A DNA stretch of 64,000 nucleotides from an uncultured delta proteobacterium (GCA_903906315.1 CAIVJW010000035.1:16863-80862), one strand, 5' to 3'; positions 32,203 to 41,449 are shown, numbered from the stretch's first letter. Made by a program: numbers and translations. Notes: generated by a model not told the origin, from the sequence alone.

Positions 32203-33369
32203 TCACCCCGTGAACAGCTCCGTGACCCACACGGCGCCGTCGGGGCCGCGCACGACCGCGATGCCGACCTTCGTGAACTGATCCAAGAGCAGGTTGCCCC
32301 GGTGCGAGGGGCTCGCCCAGAGCGCGCGGTGGGCGCCCTCGAGCGTCGAGGCGCTCGCGACGTTCTCGCCCGTGATGCGGGCCTGGACGCCCGCGGCGCC
32401 GACGCGCGCGGCGGGGTCGCCGGTGCCGACGTCGTGGCCGACGACGCGCTGCCGGAGCATCTCCTGGGAGTGCTCGAGGGCGAGGCGGTCGAGCTCCGGG
32501 TCGCGGCGGAGCGGCTCGAGGGCCTCCGCGGCGCGGGCCGCGTTGACCATGCGGGTCATCGCCTCGTCGTCGGCCTTCGCGCCGCGGCCGGCGTCTTCGC
32601 CCGGGGCGGGCGAGGGGACGTACCGAGCCGGCGGGGCGACGCCCGCGTGCACGAGCGCCTCAAGCACGGGGCGCGGTCCGGTCGACACGGTCGCGAGCAC
32701 CTGCACGAGCCAGGCGCCCGGCTTGTCGACGGCGAAGCTCGCGCGCACGCGATCGCCGGTGAGCGACGCGACGACCGTGCGCGGTGCGCCTCGCGGCCCG
32801 AGGAGGACGACCTTCGCGGCCGTCGCGGGGACGATCATCGTGCCTTCGAGCGTGATCCACTGCCCGACGCGCGCGGTCGCGGGCACGGCCGTGAGATCGG
32901 CGAGCGCGTCGACGGCGACGGCCGCGACGACCGTGGCGCCGTCGGGGGCGACCGCGCGCGCGACCCCGCAGCGGCCCGCGCCGAGGCGCTTCCACCCGGC
33001 GATCCAGGCTCGCACGCGCCGCTCGACGTCGCCGTCCTCGAGGCCTTGGCCGGCGACGGACCAGGCGCGCGGCCACACGTGCGGGCTGCCCGCCGCGCGC
33101 AGCGTGAACGCGAGCTCGTCGGAGGCCATGATCTTGCCCCCGGCGAGCTGCGCGCGGACGTTCGCCGATGCGACCTCGGTGAGCGCAGTGTCCGCGGCTC
33201 CGCAGAGCGAGAGGAGCGGGCGAGTCGCCTCGTCGACCCGCGCCGGCGGTCGAGGCGACTCGGTGGTCTTTTGCCACTCGAGCGGGGCGCCGTCGGCCCG
33301 CGCCATCGCCGAGCCGGTGATCAGCGTGGCGACGGCGATCGCCGCGGAGAGGCGGGCTCGCGTCGTCAC
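32203..33369 (-). CDS. Secreted CAP (SCP/PR1, YkwD-like) domain protein
   Basis: 388 residues from GTG 33369, which overlaps the upstream TGA (GTGA). A signal peptide ending ARADG starts the protein. The middle (about 150-240) looks like a beta-rich domain. The C-terminal CAP domain (about 260-388) shows NAARAAEALEPLRRDPELDRLALEHSQEM, GHD, GENVASAS, WASPSHRGNLL and the final TELFTG. CAP proteins bind lipids or peptidoglycan or act extracellularly; the actual role is unknown. Coupled to the TPR lipoprotein gene upstream. Confidence 0.85.
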   Translation of the reverse strand: MTTRARLSAAIAVATLITGSAMARADGAPLEWQKTTESPRPPARVDEATRPLLSLCGAADTALTEVASANVRAQLAGGKIMASDELAFTLRAAGSPHVWPRAWSVAGQGLEDGDVERRVRAWIAGWKRLGAGRCGVARAVAPDGATVVAAVAVDALADLTAVPATARVGQWITLEGTMIVPATAAKVVLLGPRGAPRTVVASLTGDRVRASFAVDKPGAWLVQVLATVSTGPRPVLEALVHAGVAPPARYVPSPAPGEDAGRGAKADDEAMTRMVNAARAAEALEPLRRDPELDRLALEHSQEMLRQRVVGHDVGTGDPAARVGAAGVQARITGENVASASTLEGAHRALWASPSHRGNLLLDQFTKVGIAVVRGPDGAVWVTELFTG

Positions 33370-34748
33370 CGGCTGGCCGTGAGCACGCCCTGCGGCGCGC
33401 CCTCCCCGCCGCCGCCGCCGAGCACGTAGCGCTCGACGTACGCGACCATCGCCCGGTGCACGTCGGGGGGCGCGAGGCGCGCGCGCTCGGGCCGGCGCCG
33501 GCCGAGGATCTCGACCATCACGAAGCCCGACAGGCCCTCCTCGCGCGCGAGCCGGAGCAGCGCCTCGACGCGGTCGTCGGCGGGCACGGGCTCGCGGCGC
33601 TCGTCGCCGTCGGCGCGCTGGATGGCGTACGCGCCGAGGGCGGCCTCGAAGCAGATGACCTCCTCGGCGACGCTGAGGAAGTAGGGCGTCGTCGGGGGGT
33701 GGCCGAAGATCGAGGCGCGGAGATCCGGCTCGTAGCGCATCACCGCGCGGCAGCTCGCGTAGATCGCGGCCGGCTCGCCGCCGGGGCCGTCGGCGTGGAT
33801 CGCGCCCGTGCGGTCGACGTCGACGAAGACCGCCCACGGTCGGATGCGGCCCCCGCCGCTGCTGGCCGATCCCGACGTCAGGAGGTCCGCGACCGCGAGC
33901 GCGCGCGTCGACGCGGGGTGCAGCGCGATCGCCTCGGCGACCGCGCGACGTGCGCCGCCCGGGTCGCCGGTGCGCGAGAGCAGCTCGGCCAGCGCGGCGT
34001 GCCCGGTGGCGAGCGACGGGTCGGCCGCGATCGCGGCCACGTAGGCGGCCTTCGCGCCGGCGTCGTCCTTCGTCGCGACGAGCACGTCGCCGAGCGCGAG
34101 GTGGAACGCGGGCACGCCCGGCGCCTTCGCCGCGGCGACGCGATAGGCAGCGGCCGCGGCGGCGAGCTCGCCCTTCTTGCGCGCAGCCTCGCCCTGGTCG
34201 TAGTCGGCGCGGCCCGCGGCGACGCCGGGCGGCGCGACGAGGCCGCCGATCCCGAGCCCGTCGCGGCGCGTGACGTACCAGGGGTCGGCCTCGGCCGGGG
34301 GCTCCGGGCCGTACTGGGCGATCGTGTTGGCGAGCTCCGGCTTGGCCTCGCCGAGCACGTAGAAGCGCGGCGACTCCTCGAGCACCGTCGCGACGAGCCG
34401 CGTGAACTTCACCGCGTCGCGCACGTCGTCGAGGCGACGGTTGTTCGCGTACCCGAAGCGCTCGAGGTCGGGAAACACGGGGCCGGCGGGGGCCTGGATC
34501 GCGTGGTCGACCGGCGCGAGGAGCGCCTGCTGCGCGGCCGTGTACGCGGGCAGCCACGCCGGCGCGCCGTCGGGGCGGACGGCCGTCGTCGGCGTGCGGG
34601 CCGCGGCGGTGGGCGCGGCGGGCTTCGGGCGCGCCGTGCTCGACGCGCACCCGCCGAGGAGGACGCCGATCAGCGTCACGGCGCAAGCGAGGGGGGCGCC
34701 ACGGCCGCGCCGCGTCGCGCCTAACTGCCCCGAAGACCGCGTGCTCAT
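33366..34748 (-). CDS. TPR-containing lipoprotein
   Basis: 460 residues. The signal peptide ends LLGGC (lipobox). Two to three TPR-like units lie at about 180-285 (for example YDQGEAARKKGELAAAAAAYRVAAAKAPG and LALGDVLVATKDDAGAKAAYVAAIAADP). The C-terminal part, around RPWAVFVDVDRTGAI and HPPTTPYFLSVAEEVICFEAA, is not a family I recognise. A TAGAAA lies six bases before ATG 34748 and may be a -10. It forms an operon with the CAP-domain gene, so a joint envelope role is likely. Confidence 0.78.
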   Translation of the reverse strand: MSTRSSGQLGATRRGRGAPLACAVTLIGVLLGGCASSTARPKPAAPTAAARTPTTAVRPDGAPAWLPAYTAAQQALLAPVDHAIQAPAGPVFPDLERFGYANNRRLDDVRDAVKFTRLVATVLEESPRFYVLGEAKPELANTIAQYGPEPPAEADPWYVTRRDGLGIGGLVAPPGVAAGRADYDQGEAARKKGELAAAAAAYRVAAAKAPGVPAFHLALGDVLVATKDDAGAKAAYVAAIAADPSLATGHAALAELLSRTGDPGGARRAVAEAIALHPASTRALAVADLLTSGSASSGGGRIRPWAVFVDVDRTGAIHADGPGGEPAAIYASCRAVMRYEPDLRASIFGHPPTTPYFLSVAEEVICFEAALGAYAIQRADGDERREPVPADDRVEALLRLAREEGLSGFVMVEILGRRRPERARLAPPDVHRAMVAYVERYVLGGGGGEGAPQGVLTASR

Positions 34749-34916
34749 GGCGATTTTCTAGCAGGTCCCGCGCGGCGACGCCTCCTTTCGCGCCGCCGCT
34801 CGGAGGCGACTCCGCGCGCCTCGAGCGGGCGCCGCGTCGAGGTTGGTCGCGTGGGGCGCCGCGTTGCGCACGAAGGGGTGGACGCGGCGAGATTTCGCGT
34901 GGAAGGTGGCCGGGAG

Positions 34917-36389
34917 ATGGCGGAGTTCGGCAAGGCCGCGCAGGTGGGCCTGATGGTGGTCGCCCTCGGGGCGGCTGCCCTCTTCGCGTTCCGCTTCGTG
35001 TCGCCGACGACGGGCACCTCCGGCGGCTACACCGTCCACGCCTTCCTGCCCGACGTGATGGGCGTCGCGCCCCACTCGCGCGTGAACATCCAGGGCATCC
35101 AGAGCGGCGTCGTCGACCGCATCTGGCTCGACAAGGGGCGCGCCCGTGTCGACGTGAAGCTCAAGCCGGACGTCAAGGTCTACGACGACGCGATCATCGG
35201 CAAGCGCGCGTCGAGCCTCATCGGCGAGAGCTTCATCGCCCTCGTCCCGGGCACCGAGGGCCACCGCGAGCTCAAGGACGGCGACGAGATAACGCACATC
35301 CTCGACGAGCCGAGCATCCAGACGCTGGAGAACCAGGTCTCGGACATCCTCAAAGACGTCAAGTCGGTGACCGAGAGTCTGCGCGGATCCGTCGGCACCA
35401 AGTCGGGCCAGGACGACATCGCCGCGATCCTGAAGAACCTGGCCGAGGTCACCGAGCAGCTGAACCAGACGGTCCGGGAGAACCGCCAGTCGGTCAAGGA
35501 GTCGCTCTCGAGCATTCAGGTCATCACGCGCGAGAGCCAGCCGAAGATCGATGCGATCCTGCTCAACGTGAAGCAAATCACCGACGAGGTCCGCCACGCG
35601 ACGGCCTCGGCCGAGGCGCCGGGGCAGGCCGGCAAGCCGGGCGACATCAAGAGCGCGCTCGAGCGGATCAACCGCGCGAGCGCCAGCCTGGAGTCCACGC
35701 TGCAGCACGCCGACAACGTGGCAGCCCGCATCGACAAGGGGCAGGGCACCGTCGGTCGCCTGACGAAGGACGAGACTCTCGTCAACGAGGTCGAGGGCGT
35801 GGTCGAGGACGTCGGCGAGTTCGTCGGCGGAATCAGCCGCCTGCAGACGGTCGTCGGGCTCGGCACCGAGTACAACTTCCTCGCCAATACGGTAAAGAGC
35901 TACGTGCAGCTCCGCCTGCAGCCGACCGAGGACAAGTACTACCTCATCGAGCTGGTCAATGACCCGCGCGGCAAGACGAGCGTCGAGCAGGTCGACGTCG
36001 ACACGACGAACCCGGCCTATCCTCCCCATTACCGCGAGACGAAGACGACGACGACGAACGCTTTCCGGTTCTCGTTCCAGTTCGCGAAGCGAATGGGTCC
36101 CTTCACGGGTCGATTCGGCATCAAGGAGTCGACGGGCGGCCTCGGCCTCGATCTGCACCTCCTGAACAACCGCTTCGAGCTGCAAAACGACGTCTTCGGC
36201 TTCGGCGAGGAGCTCACTCCGCGCTGGCGCGTCGCGCTCGCGTACGAGTTCATCCGCAAGCTATGGCTGATAGGCGGCGTCGACGACATTTTGAGCCACG
36301 ACCGGCGCGACTACTTCGTCGGCCTGCAGCTCCGCTTCACCGACCACGACCTCAAAACCGTCCTCCCCTTCGCCTCCTTACCCAAATGA
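34917..36389 (+). CDS. MCE/MlaD-family lipid transport protein with C-terminal barrel-like region
   Basis: 490 residues. ATG 34917 is preferred over 34851 because it follows GGAAGGTGG and opens the standard MlaD start: a short N-terminus, one TM helix (about 10-27), then the MCE domain (about 35-115, YTVHAFLPDVMGVAPHSRVNIQGIQSGVVDRIWLD, and SLIGESFIALVPG). A long coiled coil (about 130-310) follows. The C-terminal 150 residues read as alternating strands (FRFSFQFAKRMGPFTGRFGI, YFVGLQLRFTDHDLK), as in an outer-membrane beta-barrel or a beta-rich domain. MlaD proteins form rings that shuttle phospholipids between membranes. No ABC partner is adjacent. Confidence 0.88.
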   Translation: MAEFGKAAQVGLMVVALGAAALFAFRFVSPTTGTSGGYTVHAFLPDVMGVAPHSRVNIQGIQSGVVDRIWLDKGRARVDVKLKPDVKVYDDAIIGKRASSLIGESFIALVPGTEGHRELKDGDEITHILDEPSIQTLENQVSDILKDVKSVTESLRGSVGTKSGQDDIAAILKNLAEVTEQLNQTVRENRQSVKESLSSIQVITRESQPKIDAILLNVKQITDEVRHATASAEAPGQAGKPGDIKSALERINRASASLESTLQHADNVAARIDKGQGTVGRLTKDETLVNEVEGVVEDVGEFVGGISRLQTVVGLGTEYNFLANTVKSYVQLRLQPTEDKYYLIELVNDPRGKTSVEQVDVDTTNPAYPPHYRETKTTTTNAFRFSFQFAKRMGPFTGRFGIKESTGGLGLDLHLLNNRFELQNDVFGFGEELTPRWRVALAYEFIRKLWLIGGVDDILSHDRRDYFVGLQLRFTDHDLKTVLPFASLPK

Positions 36390-36418
36390 GGCTGCACGGG
36401 CTGGGGCCGTGCAGCCTC
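36388..36418 (+). terminator. Strong hairpin at the MlaD gene end
   Basis: A perfect 12-bp stem (GAGGCTGCACGG / CCGTGCAGCCTC) with a 7-nt loop begins in the stop codon. There is no U tract. Confidence 0.55.
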
Positions 36419-36465
36419 GGGCCGTTGCGGCCGACGGGGCGGCCGAACGTCCCGGCTGGGTGACT

Positions 36466-36617
36466 GGGGGGGATCGGGGGGGGATCGGGAGGGGACGGGG
36501 GGGATCGGGAGGGGACGGGGAGGGGAACGGGGAGGGGAACGGGGAGGGGATCGGGGAGGGGATCGGGGAGGGGATCGGGGAGGGGATCGGGAGGGGATGG
36601 GCGGGGACAGGCGGGGA
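36466..36617. repeat. G-run tandem repeat, G-quadruplex-prone
   Basis: The tract is a chain of G3-G7 runs separated by A, C, AAC or ATC on the plus strand. Its core is two exact GGGGAGGGGAAC units (36517-36540) then four exact GGGGAGGGGATC units (36541-36588). The 423-bp gap between the MlaD and FecR-like genes otherwise holds only the hairpin and no convincing gene. Open frames across it are repeat artefacts (Pro-Leu-Pro-Asp or Gly-Glu-Gly). Confidence 0.9.
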
Positions 36618-36812
36618 TCCCTACGATTTCAGGGGAGCGGCCGAGGGGGCGTGTCGAGGCTGCTTCTCCTCCACTCCCCACGGAAACCGGGGGGGGAGGG
36701 GCCGGGGGGCTGGGTGTCAGCCAACGACTCCGGGGGCCGGGATGGCGCTGGGGCCGCGGGCTGGCCCGCATGCGGGCGGGACGGCCGCGATCCCAGGCGC
36801 GCCCGGCGAGGA

Positions 36813-37985
36813 TCAGTCGCCAGCGATGGCGCGGGCGGCGGTGCGGTGCGCGCCGTCGGGGTGCGCCGCGAGGTAGCGGCGCGCGGCGGCTCGCGCCTCG
36901 TCGAGGCGGCCGGCGCGCTGCAGCGCGATCGCGCGCAGGTGGTCGGCCTCGTCGGCGCGCGCGTCGCGCGGGTGCGCCGCGGTGAACGCATCGAGCCGCG
37001 CGGCGGCGCCGTCGTAGTCGCCGCGTCCGACCGCGCCCACCGCGTCGGCGAACTCGCGCGCTTCGGCGGACGGGCCGCGCGGCGTGTCGATGGGCGCCGC
37101 GGCGGGCGCGGGGATCGCGACGGCGACCGGCTCTCTCGCCGGCCCGGGCGCGCGCGCCACGATCTCGTGGCGGGCGCGCGCTTCCTTGGTGGGCGCGAGG
37201 GCGATGGGAGGCGGGGCCTCGGGCTTGGCGCTCGCGGCCCCGCTCGGGTCCACGGCGGCGGCTGCCTTCGTCGCGTCAGCCCCTGCGTCGTCGTTCGCGC
37301 GCCACGACCCTCCCGCGGGGATGACCGCGGTGAAGCCCGCGTACCGCACCTCGACGCTGCCCTCGGCGACGGCCACGCCGCGGATGCGGCCGCCCGCGGC
37401 TTCGACGCGGAACGCCGTCGCTCGCACCTCGATCTCCGCGTCGCGCGTGCGCACGACGAACCGCTCGCCGGCGGCGACCGGGCTGCGCGTGACGTCGATC
37501 TCGCCTTCGGTCAGCGTGACGACGTCGACGCCTCCGTCGTTCGCGCGATCGAACCGCGCGTGGTCCGAGGGGCGCAGCGTCGTCCGGCGCGGCGCGAGCC
37601 TGTCGGCGACGCGCCGGTGCACGGCCACCATCGCCCGCTCCGGCGCGGCGCTCGATCGACCGGCGGCGAAGGCGCCCGCGATCGCGACCGCGAGCACGGC
37701 CGCGGCGGCCAGGACCGCGAAGGCCGGCGTGCGCGCGGCAGGCGGCGCTGCCACCCGCGACGCGCGCTGCAGGAGCGAGGTTCGCGCGCGCAGGTGATCG
37801 AGCTGCGACGCGCGCTCGATCGGCTCGCGGATCGCGCACGAGATCCGCTCGAGATCGACCGAGGCGGCGCGGCACTCCGCGCAGGTGGCGAGGTGGCGCG
37901 CCATCGACTCGGCGTCCCCGGCGCCGAGGCGGCCGTCGCGCAGCGCCTCGACGAGATCGATCCGCGCGCACGTCGTGGTCTTCAT
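36813..37985 (-). CDS. FecR-type anti-sigma factor with zinc-finger and TPR-like ends
   Basis: 390 residues. ATG 37985 overlaps the sigma-factor stop (ATGA). An anti-sigma zinc finger HLATCAEC (about 31-38) is followed by a TM helix (about 86-110). A FecR-like periplasmic domain (about 135-225) has VTLTEGEIDVTR, VVRTRDAEIEVRATAFRVE and AVAEGSVEVRYAG. The C-terminus, after a Pro/Ala linker, has TPR-like helices (VGRGDYDGAAARLDAFTAAHP). It should hold the co-encoded sigma factor inactive at the membrane. Confidence 0.88.
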   Translation of the reverse strand: MKTTTCARIDLVEALRDGRLGAGDAESMARHLATCAECRAASVDLERISCAIREPIERASQLDHLRARTSLLQRASRVAAPPAARTPAFAVLAAAAVLAVAIAGAFAAGRSSAAPERAMVAVHRRVADRLAPRRTTLRPSDHARFDRANDGGVDVVTLTEGEIDVTRSPVAAGERFVVRTRDAEIEVRATAFRVEAAGGRIRGVAVAEGSVEVRYAGFTAVIPAGGSWRANDDAGADATKAAAAVDPSGAASAKPEAPPPIALAPTKEARARHEIVARAPGPAREPVAVAIPAPAAAPIDTPRGPSAEAREFADAVGAVGRGDYDGAAARLDAFTAAHPRDARADEADHLRAIALQRAGRLDEARAAARRYLAAHPDGAHRTAARAIAGD

Positions 37986-38560
37986 CGCGCCCCCTCCTCG
38001 ATCGATCGCCGGAGCTCGGCGCGCGCCTCGTGCAGCCTGCGCCACACCGTCCCGACCGGGACCCCCAGCACCTTCGCGACCTCCGGCCCCGACATGCCCT
38101 GCCACTCCACCATCACCAGCGCGATGCGCCGATCCTCGGACAGGCGCCCTACCGCGTCGTGCAGCGCCTCGTGCTGCTCGGCCGCGCTCGCGCCGTCCTC
38201 GGGCGTGCGCGTCGGCGTCGTCGGCGCCAGGCCGACCGCCTCGAGCAGGTTGCGCAGCCGCGCGAACGTGCGCCGCCTCCGCCGGATCAGCTGGATCGCG
38301 ACGCCCGCGAGGAAGGGCCCCGCCGAATCGCGCCCGTCGAACGACGCGGCCGCGCGCGACGCCGTCAGGAAGGTCTCCTGCACGAGATCGTCGATGTCGG
38401 CGGCGTTCGGCGCCGCGCGCAGGAGGAGCTGGCGCACGTTCTCGTGGTGCCGGTCGAACAGGACGCCGAGCGGGCCCAGGTCGCCGTCGGCGATCGCCGC
38501 GAATAGCGCCGCGTCGCTCGCTTCGCGCCCCGCCCCGTCGCGCTGGGTCGCGAGCTTCAT
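37982..38560 (-). CDS. ECF-type RNA polymerase sigma factor
   Basis: 192 residues. Region 2 is visible at about 35-100 (VLFDRHHENVRQLLLR, DIDDLVQETFLTASR), and region 4 at about 135-185 (LSEDRRIALVMVEWQGMSGPEVAKVLGVPVGTVWRRLHEAR). There is no region 1.1 or 3. Starts and stops overlap on both sides: ATG 38560 overlaps the upstream gene's TGA, and its TGA overlaps the FecR-like gene. GGAG lies about 11 bases upstream of its start. It is the sigma half of an envelope-sensing pair. Confidence 0.93.
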   Translation of the reverse strand: MKLATQRDGAGREASDAALFAAIADGDLGPLGVLFDRHHENVRQLLLRAAPNAADIDDLVQETFLTASRAAASFDGRDSAGPFLAGVAIQLIRRRRRTFARLRNLLEAVGLAPTTPTRTPEDGASAAEQHEALHDAVGRLSEDRRIALVMVEWQGMSGPEVAKVLGVPVGTVWRRLHEARAELRRSIEEGAR

Positions 38561-39528
38561 CGAGGGGTGATCTCCACGCCGACCCCGAGGCCGACGGTGA
38601 ACGCCGGGAATCGCGCCGTCAGGCCGTCGTGGTTCTGGTCCCCCGCGTCGCGGGGCTTCGTCGTCTCGCCGCCTCCGCCGAGCTCGCGCGGGGCGAGGTC
38701 CGCGTCGATCGCGACCACGCCGCGGAACAGCCGCGAGAGGGCCAGCGCGCCGCGGAGCTCGACCCCGATGCGCCCGTCGACCCGCGTCTCGTCGACCGGC
38801 CCGCCGCTCGTGCCCTGCTTCGCGCTCACGACCGCGAGCGACGGCGCGAGGCTCGCGCGCAGCTCGACCTTGGGCGAAGGCGCGAACGCGCGGCCCGCCG
38901 TGACGCCGACCGCGATCGCGTTCATGGAGAGGGGCGCGCCGTCGATCCGGGCCGACAGCGTGTCGACGCGGGCGAACGCCCCGGCCGTGAAGCCGGCGAA
39001 CGGGACGACCGCCGTCAGCGTGGCGCTGCCCCAGGCGAGGTTCGTCGGCACGCCGAACCGGGGTCCGATCGTGAGGCTCACGAGCGCGCGTGGCGGCGCG
39101 TCGGGCGTGACCGAGGGAGGGGCCGGGGGCGGCGGGGGCGCGACGGCCAAGCCGGGCGCGGACGGTGGCGGAGGCGGGATCGGCTGCGCGAGGAGGGCCT
39201 CCCCGAGCGGGACGACCTCGTCGGGCGTGGCGACGGCGCGCGCGGTGGACCGGCCGTCGTCGCTCCACACGACCAGCGTCGCGCCGCCCTCGTGCGCGAC
39301 GAGGTCCACGCGCCCGCCGGGGCAGCTCCACGGCCGACCCGGGCTGGCGACCTCGCCCACGAGCGCGTCGACCGCCTCGCGCCACGGCGCCGGTTGCGTG
39401 GCCACGCTCGGGCCGAGGGTCGGGGCGCGGCACGTCGCGGCCGCGTCGGCGACGCCGGACGCGCGCGCGGGGCGCGACGACAGCGCCGCCACCGCCACGA
39501 GCCCGACCATGCCCACGCTTCGCGCCAC
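38557..39528 (-). CDS. Secreted/outer-membrane protein encoded ahead of the sigma factor
   Basis: 323 residues. GTG 39528 is chosen because GGAGG lies eight bases upstream and it opens a clean signal peptide (ARSVGMVGLVAVAALSSRPARASG). The N-terminal half has paired Cys (ATCRAP, WSCPGG). A Pro-rich stretch near 125-155 precedes alternating beta segments (LVSLTIGPRFGVPTNLAWGS, VELRGALALSRLFRGVVAIDADL, FPAFTVGLGVGVEITPR), as in small outer-membrane barrels of myxobacteria. Its stop overlaps the sigma start, so it may be the sensor of, or the main target for, that pair. Confidence 0.7.
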   Translation of the reverse strand: MARSVGMVGLVAVAALSSRPARASGVADAAATCRAPTLGPSVATQPAPWREAVDALVGEVASPGRPWSCPGGRVDLVAHEGGATLVVWSDDGRSTARAVATPDEVVPLGEALLAQPIPPPPPSAPGLAVAPPPPPAPPSVTPDAPPRALVSLTIGPRFGVPTNLAWGSATLTAVVPFAGFTAGAFARVDTLSARIDGAPLSMNAIAVGVTAGRAFAPSPKVELRASLAPSLAVVSAKQGTSGGPVDETRVDGRIGVELRGALALSRLFRGVVAIDADLAPRELGGGGETTKPRDAGDQNHDGLTARFPAFTVGLGVGVEITPR

Positions 39529-39661
39529 GTCCACAGCCTCCACCCTTCGTTGCCCGGCACCTCGCAGATCCTTCACCGGTTGCCAAGTGTGAGCTGGCGC
39601 ACATGCCGACTCAGCTACCGGCCGCCGTTCGGCGCCGGGCGCGTGTGCTAGAAGGCGTCCG

Positions 39662-41329
39662 ATGGACCGCCGCGTCGCTCGCGCGACCCCGCCGCGAAGG
39701 CTCCGCTCCGCGAGCACCGCCCTCGCGGTCGCGCTGGCGCTCGCCGGGGGGACCGGCCTCACCGCGTGCCAGGGCTGCCGCGCCCCGCCGCCCGCGTCCG
39801 CGGCGGCCGAGCCCACGCGCCCCACCGTGCGCATCTACGCGCTCAGCTCGGTCGCGGGCGCGCTCGAGCCCTGCGGCTGCACCAAGGACCAGCTCGGTGG
39901 CATCGACCACCTCGCGGCCTACCTCGCGAGCCAGCGGGCGACGGCGCCCGACCACCTCGTCGTGGGCGCCGGCCCGCTGCTCTTTCAGGACGCGAAGCTC
40001 GCGCCCGATGAACGGACGCAGAACGAGTGGAAAGCCGAGGCCATCGCGCTCGCCGCGCGCGACCTCGGGCTCGCGGCGTGGGCGCCCGGCGCGAACGACT
40101 GGGCCGCGGGCGGCGAGCCGCTGCGCAAGCTCGCCGACGAGGCCGGCGCGACGATCCTCGCGGGCAACCTCGAGGGCCTCCCCGGCGCGACGGGCGTGCT
40201 CGTGCGCGACGTCGGCGGCGTGAAGGTCGGCCTGGTCGGCGTCGCCGAGCCCAGGGACCGTGCGGGCAAGCTGCCGGACGCGCTGCGATCGAGGGGCGCG
40301 TTCGAGGCGATGCGCGCGGGCCTCGACGAGGCCAGGCGGCAGGGCGCGCGCGTCTTCGTGGGCCTCGCGGCCCTGCCTCGAGGCGAGGCGCTGCGCCTGG
40401 CGGACCGGCTCCCGGACCTCCACGTCCTCGTCGTCGGCAAGCCCTACGAGGCCGGCGACGCCAACGACGCGCACAAGGCGCCGACCTTGGCCGGATCGAC
40501 GGTCGTCGTCGAGACCTCGAACCACCTCCAGTCCGTCGACGTGGTGGACCTCTACGTGCGCGGCGGCGGCGGGGACGCGTCGATCGTCTTCGCCGACGCC
40601 GGCGGCGTGGCGAAGGCCGAGGAGGTGCTGACCCTCGCGAGCCGCATCCGCGAGCTCGAGACGCGCCTCGCCACCTGGGAGGGCGACAAGTCGGTCAAGC
40701 CCGAGGACCTGGCCGCGCGCCGCGCCGACCTCCTGAAGCTCCGCGTCCAGAAGGCCAAGCTCGAGGTGCCCGACCCCGCGCCCAAAGGCAGCTTCTTCCG
40801 GTACGCGGTCGTCGAGGTGCGCGACACGTACGGCGCCGACGCGAAGGTGCGCGAGCGAATGGCGGCCTTCTACAAGCAGGTCAACCACCACAACCGCGTC
40901 GCGTTCGCCGACCGCACGCCGCCGCCCGCCGAGGCGGGCAAGGCGGAGTACACCGGCGTCGACGCCTGCTCCGAGTGCCACGAGGAGGAGCGCAAGGTCT
41001 GGGACGGCACGCGCCACAACCACGCCTATGCGACGCTTCAGGACGACTTCAAGGAGTTCAACCTCGACTGCGTCGGGTGCCACGTGACCGGCTACGGCCG
41101 CCCTGGCGGATCGACGGTCACGCACAACGACAAGCTCCGTGGCGTGCAGTGCGAGTCGTGCCACGGGCCCGGGTCGCTGCACGCGAAGGAGCCCAAGAAC
41201 AAGGCGCTCATCATCGGCAAGCCGCCGCCGGAGACGTGCACGACCGAGTGCCACCACCCGCCGCACGTCGAGAGCTTCGACGCCGCCCTGAAGGCGCAGA
41301 ACATCTTGGGTCCCGGTCACGGTCAGTGA
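39662..41329 (+). CDS. Metallophosphatase-like / multiheme cytochrome c lipoprotein
   Basis: 555 residues. The signal peptide ends GLTAC (lipobox). The first part resembles the UshA/5'-nucleotidase metallophosphatase fold (RIYALSSVAGALEPCGCTKDQLGGIDHLA), but the first metal-binding Asp-x-His is replaced by Ser/Val, so phosphatase activity is doubtful. A charged helical linker (about 325-380) leads to a C-terminal cytochrome domain with CSECH (436), CVGCH (470), CESCH (497) and a CTTECH (526), the last a CX3CH variant. A TAGAAG lies seven bases before ATG 39662. Similar EPCGC-cytochrome fusions occur in other Deltaproteobacteria-derived phyla. It probably carries electrons in the periplasm. 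Confidence 0.85.
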   Translation: MDRRVARATPPRRLRSASTALAVALALAGGTGLTACQGCRAPPPASAAAEPTRPTVRIYALSSVAGALEPCGCTKDQLGGIDHLAAYLASQRATAPDHLVVGAGPLLFQDAKLAPDERTQNEWKAEAIALAARDLGLAAWAPGANDWAAGGEPLRKLADEAGATILAGNLEGLPGATGVLVRDVGGVKVGLVGVAEPRDRAGKLPDALRSRGAFEAMRAGLDEARRQGARVFVGLAALPRGEALRLADRLPDLHVLVVGKPYEAGDANDAHKAPTLAGSTVVVETSNHLQSVDVVDLYVRGGGGDASIVFADAGGVAKAEEVLTLASRIRELETRLATWEGDKSVKPEDLAARRADLLKLRVQKAKLEVPDPAPKGSFFRYAVVEVRDTYGADAKVRERMAAFYKQVNHHNRVAFADRTPPPAEAGKAEYTGVDACSECHEEERKVWDGTRHNHAYATLQDDFKEFNLDCVGCHVTGYGRPGGSTVTHNDKLRGVQCESCHGPGSLHAKEPKNKALIIGKPPPETCTTECHHPPHVESFDAALKAQNILGPGHGQ

Positions 41330-41392
41330 CGCGCCGGGCCCGTGCGGCCAGGGTCGGGCGTTCGGGCTTGCCGACCCACCCCGAGCGTCGGC

Positions 41393-41398
41393 TATCGT
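41393..41398 (+). promoter_or_regulatory. -10-like TATCGT
   Basis: TATCGT lies about 50 bases before ATG 41450 with a leader carrying GGGGAAGGA. This contrasts with the leaderless arrangement elsewhere. Confidence 0.35.
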
Positions 41399-41449
41399 GA
41401 CGGGTTCGGCTCGAGCCACCGCGCAGGGCGCGGCGGGGAAGGACACCGG

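Noticed and set aside
36352..36876. Open frames across the G-run array giving Pro-Leu-Pro-Asp or Gly-Glu-Gly repeats
   Set aside because: A 12-bp unit keeps every frame open. No start signal or credible protein.
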